A stretch of 64,000 bases of DNA from Charina bottae (taxonomy: Eukaryota > Chordata > Lepidosauria > Squamata > Charinaidae), in NCBI GenBank assembly GCA_023362775.1, contig JALMGJ010000016.1, positions 2,650,001-2,714,000 on the forward strand, given 5' to 3'. The notes under the pieces are model-generated. The model searched no databases. It was given only the letters and a program-made list of their open reading frames with translations, and was not told the DNA's origin. The translations under genes and the position numbers were made by a program. This document shows, piece after piece, positions 57,791 through 64,000 of this stretch; positions within the stretch are counted from its first letter, which is position 1; every line of letters starts with the position of its first letter.

Positions 57791-58874
57791 TGAAATGCTA
57801 GATATACTTACAGCAATATTAGTTTTTTGTCATGAAATGTAAATTGAACAACTGAAAGTGTTTCAAAATAATTATTTGGAATTATAAATAGACAAATGCG
57901 TTGATTGTACTGTCCATGATTGCACACAAAAGTAACTTTGCAAAGAATTATGGGTAAGTCATGTCAAAAACTAATGAGCAATTTGAACAGAGAGAAACTC
58001 TAAAGAGAGAATACTGTGCTAATGTCCATTCCTCAAGATGAAAGAGTTACTGTAGGTAAATGGTGAAAAGTTGTACAATGTGCATTTGGTGTTTTGCTTA
58101 TCAATTAATGAAGAAATGAAGAAACATTAAACATTTGAGTATGCAGGTGTTCAATATGATTTACTGTATATAATAACATTGAACAAGCACTGTCTTCCCT
58201 AAGACGTGATTCAGAATTCAACTACATATCTGCCCTGAAAGAGACATTTGACAGACAGTACGTTTTAACTGTCTGGGAATTTTATAAGATTGTGAGCTCC
58301 AATTTGGAAGATATTTAATTAACAATAAGATAGTGTTTTAAATACAAAAATATTAAAAAGAGTTTCATTTTAGTTCAGGATAGCTTCCTATGGAAATTTA
58401 TAAAATGCCATTTGAATCTGTCAATTAACAGTTAAGACTTAGAAAAAGTGTCATTTTTCTGTTATAAGCTATAAAAAACCAGACATTTAGAAGACACTGT
58501 CTCCTCTAAGAATACTTTTAAATAATTCAGGTCCTGATATGTCAAACATTTTTAATTAATAAGATATGATGAAGTATGCATGTACATGTTTCAATGTTAT
58601 GTTTTACTGAATATGTGTGTTGGTTAAAAGAAAAAAAATGAGAAGGATGCAAGGGCTCCATATTTTGATTAGTGTTAGTACGATAGATGGAAAGAATCCC
58701 TAATAACTAATGCTTACATTTTATTTAGAGGAGTCATAATCAACCATAGAACATTAACAAGTGCCCATTGGCTTCCATGGTGCTGAGCTACAGTATATCC
58801 AGGTAGAGCCAAACCATGACACTATATCATGTTTGTTCAAAAACAAGCTTTTAAGTGGCTTGTTTACATCAGAC
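57791..58874. other. No gene recognised
   Basis: AT-rich sequence; nothing assigned. Confidence 0.4.
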
Positions 58875-58876
58875 TA

Positions 58877-59211
58877 CAGTCTCTCTTCGTTTAGCGACCA
58901 CAATCTGTTTGAGCAAAATGGTTGCTAAGTGAAATGGTCACTAAGTGAACCACATGACAGAGAGAGAGAGAGAGATGCTGCAAAAGGTTGCTGCAGTCTC
59001 ATTCAGATAAAGTTCTCTCGTGCAGCAACGCCAGCATTACTCTCACTCCAGCATGCATTGTTATCATATGCAGAAATTTGGGCAAAAGTACATGCAAAAT
59101 GGTTGGAAAGTGATTTTTTTTCTACAGTGGGTGGTAGTAGTACTACTATCTATTACCACCTAATTTGCAAATGGTCGCTAACTGAGGTAGTCAGTAAAGG
59201 AGGACTTGCTG
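58877..59211. mobile_element. Mariner/Tigger-like miniature element, probable
   Basis: The left end CAGTCTCTCTTCGTTTAGCG and the right end (complement CAGCAAGTCCTCCTTTACTG) form a loose terminal inverted repeat flanked by TA on both sides (58875-58876, 59212-59213). Internal motifs GGTTGCTAAGTGAAATGGTC and ATGGTCGCTAAC recur as subterminal inverted copies. No transposase; an (AG)n run lies in the middle. Confidence 0.6.
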
Positions 59212-59487
59212 TATATGCTGGCTTAACTTTATGATGACTTGAGAAAATTCTGTTCAGACTGAGGTGCTTTGGCAGCTGTCTGCAAGGTATTCAGACTAGA
59301 CCCCAGGCTATCATGTCCACCCATTGGGCAATTCCTCTGCTGCTGTGCCTCCCAATTTGGCATTCCAGAAGAGTAATTGCAAATTCCTTCCTCTGGGTGG
59401 TCCTTACTGTTGTTGTTTTTGATGGGGTATATGCTGGCTTAAAGGGGAAAAACCGAGGCTTGAGAATAAACAGACAAGAATGCAGCT

Positions 59488-60079
59488 TGTTAGGGCCAAC
59501 AGTGTTTACTGTTTAGCATAGGGCAATAATGCAGATACAGTACATTATCGCAACAATGAAAAAGATGAATATACAGGATACATCATTGTAAAAGGAAAAA
59601 TAAAACAAACTTATAAGCAGAGTTCCGTGTATTGATCCCAGGGCCAGAGTTCCTGCCATGGCCTATACCCAAAGCCAGGCATAGCTCACTCTGCCCAGTC
59701 CACGGGAAGTGAACACGTGAAGAACTACATGGCTAAGAGACACTAGAAATCAAGAAGACATACAACACCATTTTGCATGGTTGTATATTCAGACCTTCTA
59801 GCATTCTGATTGGCTGGAAGTTAGCTGTTACACACACTAGGCCTCAAAGCACACAGCATGTGCTGCATCTACGCACTGAGTTCCCCCCCTCTTTGCTCAG
59901 GGGGGGCTTGAGGAAGGCTTCCCACGGAAGGATATCAGGAGACTTTGTTCCCGTGCAATCTAGTCAAAACAATACACACGTGACCGTTGCTATCTTGCAC
60001 CTGCACTTCACGTCACCATGAGAAGGCTGTGCTTTGTTTTGTATAGGAATAATTCGCCAGGGCAACACAAGAACTCTCA
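59488..60079 (-). other. LTR-like segment, tentative
   Basis: On the minus strand it would begin TGAGAGTTCTTG and end GGCCCTAACA (TG...CA), with 5-bp flanks CAGTT and CAGCT differing at one base. A TATA-like CTTATAAG lies near 59610, but no AATAAA was found in the expected place. An alternative is unique sequence with chance ends. Confidence 0.35.
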
Positions 60080-60246
60080 CAGTTTTATGATTTTAAAAGA
60101 ATTTGGATCAGAAGATATTCTGCTGGCTTGGAGACAAGAAGTCTAGTTCTCTGTTTGCGTTCCCAAGACATTCTATTGCTTTCTTAAGTATCCGCCGGGT
60201 TCCAAGGTCAGTTGTCATGGCAACTAATTGTCCTGACCTATATATG

Positions 60247-61975
60247 TTTGTTGTTTATTCATTCAGTCACTTCCGACTCTTCGTGACTTCATGGACCAGC
60301 CCACGCCAGAGCTTCCTGTCAGCTGTCATCATCCCCAGCTCCCCCATGGTCGAGCCCGTCACCTCCAGAATATCATCCATCCATCTTGCCCTTGGTCGGC
60401 CCCTCTTCCTTTTGCCTTCCACTTTTCCTAGCATCAGCATCTTCTCCAGGGTATCCTGACTTCTCATTATGTGGCCAAAGTACTTCAGTTTTGCTTTTAA
60501 TATCATTCCCTCAAGTGAGCAATCTGGCTTTATTTCCTGGAGTATGTACTGGTTTGATCTTCTTCCAGTCCAAGGCACTCTCAGAATTTTCCTCCAACAC
60601 CACAGTTCTAAAGCATCTATCTTCCTTCGCTCAGCCTTCCTTATGGTCCAGCTCTCGCAGCCATAGGTTACTACAGGGAATACCATAGCTGTAACTATGC
60701 GGATCTTTGTTGTCAGTGTGATGTCTCTGCTCTTAACTATTTTATCCAGATTTGTCATAGCTCTCCTCCTAAGAAGTAAATGTCTTCTGATTTCCTGGCT
60801 GCAGTCAGCATGTACAGTAATCTTTGTGCCTAGAAATACAAAGTCTGTCACTGTCTCCATGTTTTCTCCCTCTATTTGCCAGTTATCAATCAAGCTCGTT
60901 GCCATAATCTTGGTTTTTTTGAGGTTTATCTGCAACCCAGCTTTTTCACTTTCTTCTTTCACCTTCATCATAAGGCTCCTCAGCTCCTCCTCGCTTTCAG
61001 CCATCAAAGTGGTATCATCTGCATATCTGAGATTGCTAATGTTTCTTCCAGTGATTTTAACTCCAGCCTTGGATTCATCAAGCCCAGCAGTCGCATGTTG
61101 TGTTCTGTGTACAGGTTGAATGGGTATGGTGAGAGGATTCAACCCTGCCTTACTCCTTTCCAAATCTTAAACCAGTCTGTTGTTCCATGATCTGTTCTTA
61201 CCGTTGCTACTTGGTCGTTATACAGATTCCTCAGGAGGCAGACAAGATGACCTGGTATCCTCATACCACCAAGAACTTTCCACAATTTGTTATGATCCAC
61301 ACAGTCAAAGGCTTTAGAATAGTCAATAAAACAGAAATAGATGTTTTTCTGAAACTTCCTGGCTTTCTCCATTATCCAGCGGATATTGGCAATTTGGTCT
61401 CTAGTTCCTCTGCCTTTTCTAAACCCAGCCTGTACATCCAGCAATTCTCGCTCCATGAATTGCTGGTGTCTACCTTGCAAGATCTTGAGCATTACCTTAC
61501 TGGCATGTGAAATAAGTGCCACTGTTTGATAGCTTGAACATTCTTTTGTGTTTCCCTTCTTTGGTATGGGGATATACTGTAAGTTGATTTTTTCCAATGT
61601 GATGGCCATTCTTGTGTTTTCCAAATTTGCTGTCATATGGCATACATCACCTTGACAGCATCATCTTGCAAGATTTGAAACAGTTCAGCTGGGATACCAT
61701 CATCTCCTGCTGCCTGGTTCTTAAGGCCCATTCAACCTCACTCTTCAGGATGTCTGGCTCTAACTCACTGACCACACCGTGAAATCTATACCCGATATTA
61801 TTATCCTTCCTATACAGATCTTCTGTATATTCTTGCCACCTTTTCTTGATCTCTTCTGCTTCTGTAAGGTCCTTGCCATCTTTGTTTCTGATTATTCCCA
61901 TTTTTGCCTGTAATTTACCTCCAATGTTTTCTAATTTTCTGGAACAGGTCTCTTGTCCTTCCTATTCTATAAATT
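60247..61975 (-). mobile_element. BovB (RTE clade) LINE, 5'-truncated
   Basis: Minus strand, 5' to 3': the end of the linker (DLTEAEEIKKRWQEYTEDLY, 61901-61647), then RT in frame 61636-61139 (IPIPKKGNTKECS, DVQAGFRKGRGTRDQIANI, FIDYSKAFDCVDHNKLW, DHGTTDWFKIWKGVRQG). After a frameshift near 61150 it continues in 61163-60267 (NISNLRYADDTTLMAESEEEL, GCESWTIRKAERR, LRVPWTGRRSNQ, LMLGKVEGKRKRGRP). The 3' end AGAGTCGGAAGTGACTGAA matches the tails of the Sauria and CORE-like SINEs. BovB is known for horizontal spread between squamates and ruminants. A deletion near 61690 also breaks the frame, so this copy is dead. Confidence 0.95.
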
Positions 61976-62084
61976 GCAAAGTGTTTCTGGAACATTTAAA
62001 ACACTAACACTTACTGGACACTGATATACATTTGTGTGTGCATGTGTTTAACTTAAAGTGATATATACAAATTTAATGTGTTTA

Positions 62085-62142
62085 TTTATATTTATTTATT
62101 TATATTTCAAATTTCGTCACCGCCCATCTCTCTCAAAAGAGA
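62085..62142 (-). mobile_element. L2-type LINE tail scrap
   Basis: Plus-strand (TTTA)n, then TCACCGCCCATCTCTCTC, the reversed L2-like tail. No coding part. Confidence 0.6.
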
Positions 62143-62266
62143 GTATGTATGTGCCTGCATATATCAAAGTTATATGCAGGCACAACAGCCAGCTTTAAAA
62201 TTAAATTTCCTTTCTTTTCTTTTTTCTGCTTTTCCTGAGAAACAACTACTGCAGATTCTGTTACAG

Positions 62267-62316
62267 CAAGTTTTCTTTGTAGCACAATGGTTATAACACT
62301 TGTCTAACTTGTAGAA
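62267..62316 (+). pseudogene. tRNA-Val-like 5' half
   Basis: GTAGCACAATGGTTATAACAC followed by TTGTCTAACTTG resembles the D-arm and anticodon arm of a tRNA-Val (AAC). The T-arm is absent, so it is a relic, possibly of a SINE head. Confidence 0.4.
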
Positions 62317-62461
62317 TATTCAGCAGATTTTTTTTCCTTTCCCTGAACTGCCTACTTTATGGCTGTTTTCTTAATTAAGTGCACCATTTCATTATTTTTT
62401 CAGTCTCTCAAGTCACAGAAAAGTAAGAAGCACAAGGAAGGAAAAATGCTAATTACAAAAA

Positions 62462-62518
62462 AAGTTTGTTGGGTTTCGAACCAGGGACATTCTATATGTC
62501 AGGCAATTGTTATAACCA
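62462..62518 (-). pseudogene. tRNA-like relic with intact box B
   Basis: On the minus strand AATGGTTATAACAATTGCCTG leads to CCCTGGTTCGAAACCC, a clear T-arm (box B). The acceptor stem does not close. It lies about 150 bp from, and opposite to, the half at 62267. Confidence 0.45.
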
Positions 62519-63394
62519 TTATTAAGGAGGACATGCTGTAATAGAATCTACAATTGGGGTAATTCAGGTAAAGCACAGGAAATGCAGTGGGTCTTCCTGC
62601 TTCTATGAAGTAGCCAATCAAAGCGCAGGGGTTGGCTTAGAAGAAAATAAAGAGCATCAGGCAAACTGGACAACAGTGCTTGAGCTGACCGAAGTAGGAA
62701 AACACTACTTTGAAAGGAGAGCAGGAAAATGTGCCCAGATATCACATTCACAGTGGGTGGGGATGAATACAGGGCTACATCATCTATTCCTGCCCTCCAA
62801 GATTACTTCTCCATACTGATGGGACAACCTGGCAGTGCAGATAAGGTCTACGATTTGATGTTCAGTGGAAGTCTTTAGCTGTTGAGCTCCTGGAGGTGAG
62901 AAATCATAACTGTAATGCATGCTTAATATAGTTTTTCCTGAATAGATTATGTTCTCAGTATGATACCTGATAAGACTCTGTATTGAGAGTTTCTTCTACT
63001 CTATATGTTCCTCAGCACTTTGAAAATATAATCAGTATGGTGAAGTGCAACCAATCCAATTGCAAAGGCATACCCTAGGAAGAATAATCAAATTGCTTTG
63101 GTCTTTCTTGATATTTTGAAGCTGTAGAGAACCAAGAAAGGAAAGTTAGCAAATACATTGAACTGAACTTTCTTTTTGTCTCTGAAGATCAGACTTCTAG
63201 AATCTGTAACTTACCAAGTTAGATATACTTTAATTTGCCTGGCTTGTGATTTTAGTCAGTGAAAAAAATGATGTGAGTCACCAAAAAATGATGGCATGGA
63301 AAGAAGAGTGGAAGGAATTATTTGACTCATGATTATATCAGCTTTCAGAAACTCTAGGTACTAAAGACTCATGTAATTTATTATTGGATGTATT
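62519..63394. other. No gene recognised
   Basis: Nothing assigned. Confidence 0.4.
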
Positions 63395-63514
63395 TTAGAT
63401 GATGTTTTTGTATAGTTTTTAAACTTTCAATTGTTGTAACCCGCCCAGAGTCCCTTGCAAGGGAGATGGGCGGGGAATAAATTGAAACAATAAATAAATA
63501 AATAATAAATAAAG
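63395..63514 (+). mobile_element. L2-type LINE 3' tail
   Basis: GTAACCCGCCCAGAGTCCCT, GGGAGATGGGCGGGGAATAA and (AAAT)n: a clean tail with coding region lost. Confidence 0.8.
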
Positions 63515-64000
63515 CAATAGGGTTCTCCACTTAAAGTTCTTGCTATTCAAATGGGTCATTTTTACAGTAAGATTAGATACTAATAAGAGTACTTCCATAT
63601 GAAGGTTTTATTCTGTAAACACCACACTTCATTCATCTAACATTATAAAGAATTCACATGTTGTCACCTCCAATTTCTGACCTTTTCTTTCACTTTTTTT
63701 TCTTTTAGCAAAAAATCCATCAAGGGGGAAATAGAATAGTGATCAGAGCCCAGGCTTTGGTGACTTGTGTCACACACACCACATGCTTTTAAAAGGAATG
63801 AGGCTTTGATCACTTGCTCATGTCTGCCATTTTTACATCATTGACCCCTCATCATAGCATTGACATTATCATCATGATCACCATCACTATTACTGTGGCT
63901 CAACCATTTGAATTATTGACCACCAGCTGGGAGTAAAGAGGCAGTTTTTTAAAATATATATATTCTGACTGCTATCTAGTGGTCATCAGGATTTGTGCAG
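63515..64000. other. No gene recognised
   Basis: Nothing assigned to the window edge. Confidence 0.4.

Overview
The window looks like repeat-rich, AT-rich intergenic or intronic DNA from a vertebrate, most likely a squamate reptile (lizard or snake). No complete host protein-coding gene can be supported. The assignment rests on the repeat mix: a BovB/RTE LINE, a Sauria-type tRNA SINE with an ACCTTT tail, 5S rRNA-derived SINEs, several L2-like LINEs whose tails run into (AAAT)n or (CATA)n, truncated L1 copies, a Penelope-like element (PLE), hAT miniature elements, Ty3/Gypsy debris and solo LTRs.

Layout. 0-8 kb: L1 tail, a MIR/CORE-like SINE, two hAT miniature elements and an old LINE endonuclease relic. 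8-10 kb: an L1 copy split by another non-LTR element that encodes a C-terminal C2H2 finger, with a 12-bp target duplication. 11-18 kb: a SINE-rich stretch (5S SINE, composite SINE, Sauria SINE, two CORE-like SINEs), large pyrimidine microsatellites, and a 79-bp exon-like segment present twice. 18.5-19 kb: hAT debris and two strong hairpins. 20.3-21.1 kb: a CpG-rich island with a possible signal-peptide first exon on the minus strand, the best candidate for host gene sequence. 21.4-22.1 kb: a solo retroviral-type LTR. 22.8-26.8 kb: a 5S SINE, a composite SINE and a decayed Ty3/Gypsy element cut by a hAT miniature element. 27-35.8 kb: mostly unassigned, with microsatellites and a second LTR.

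36-41 kb is the most interesting part. A 3.4-kb Penelope-like retroelement with an intact 776-codon reverse transcriptase/GIY-YIG reading frame lies inside a hAT miniature element. Two nested target duplications (15 bp and 8 bp) define the order of insertion. Its ends are an 895-bp inverted repeat of about 99% identity, and both arms carry a hammerhead-ribozyme-like motif.

41-64 kb: a clean 1.2-kb L1 insertion with a 19-bp target duplication, several LINE relics, two substantial L2-like copies (one split by a hAT miniature element and bounded by an unusually long 65-bp direct repeat), a mariner-like miniature element, an LTR-like segment, a BovB copy and tRNA-like relics.

The elements do not form a pathway. 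What can be reconstructed is a history of nested insertions: hAT into L2, hAT into Gypsy, PLE into hAT, and LINE into L1.
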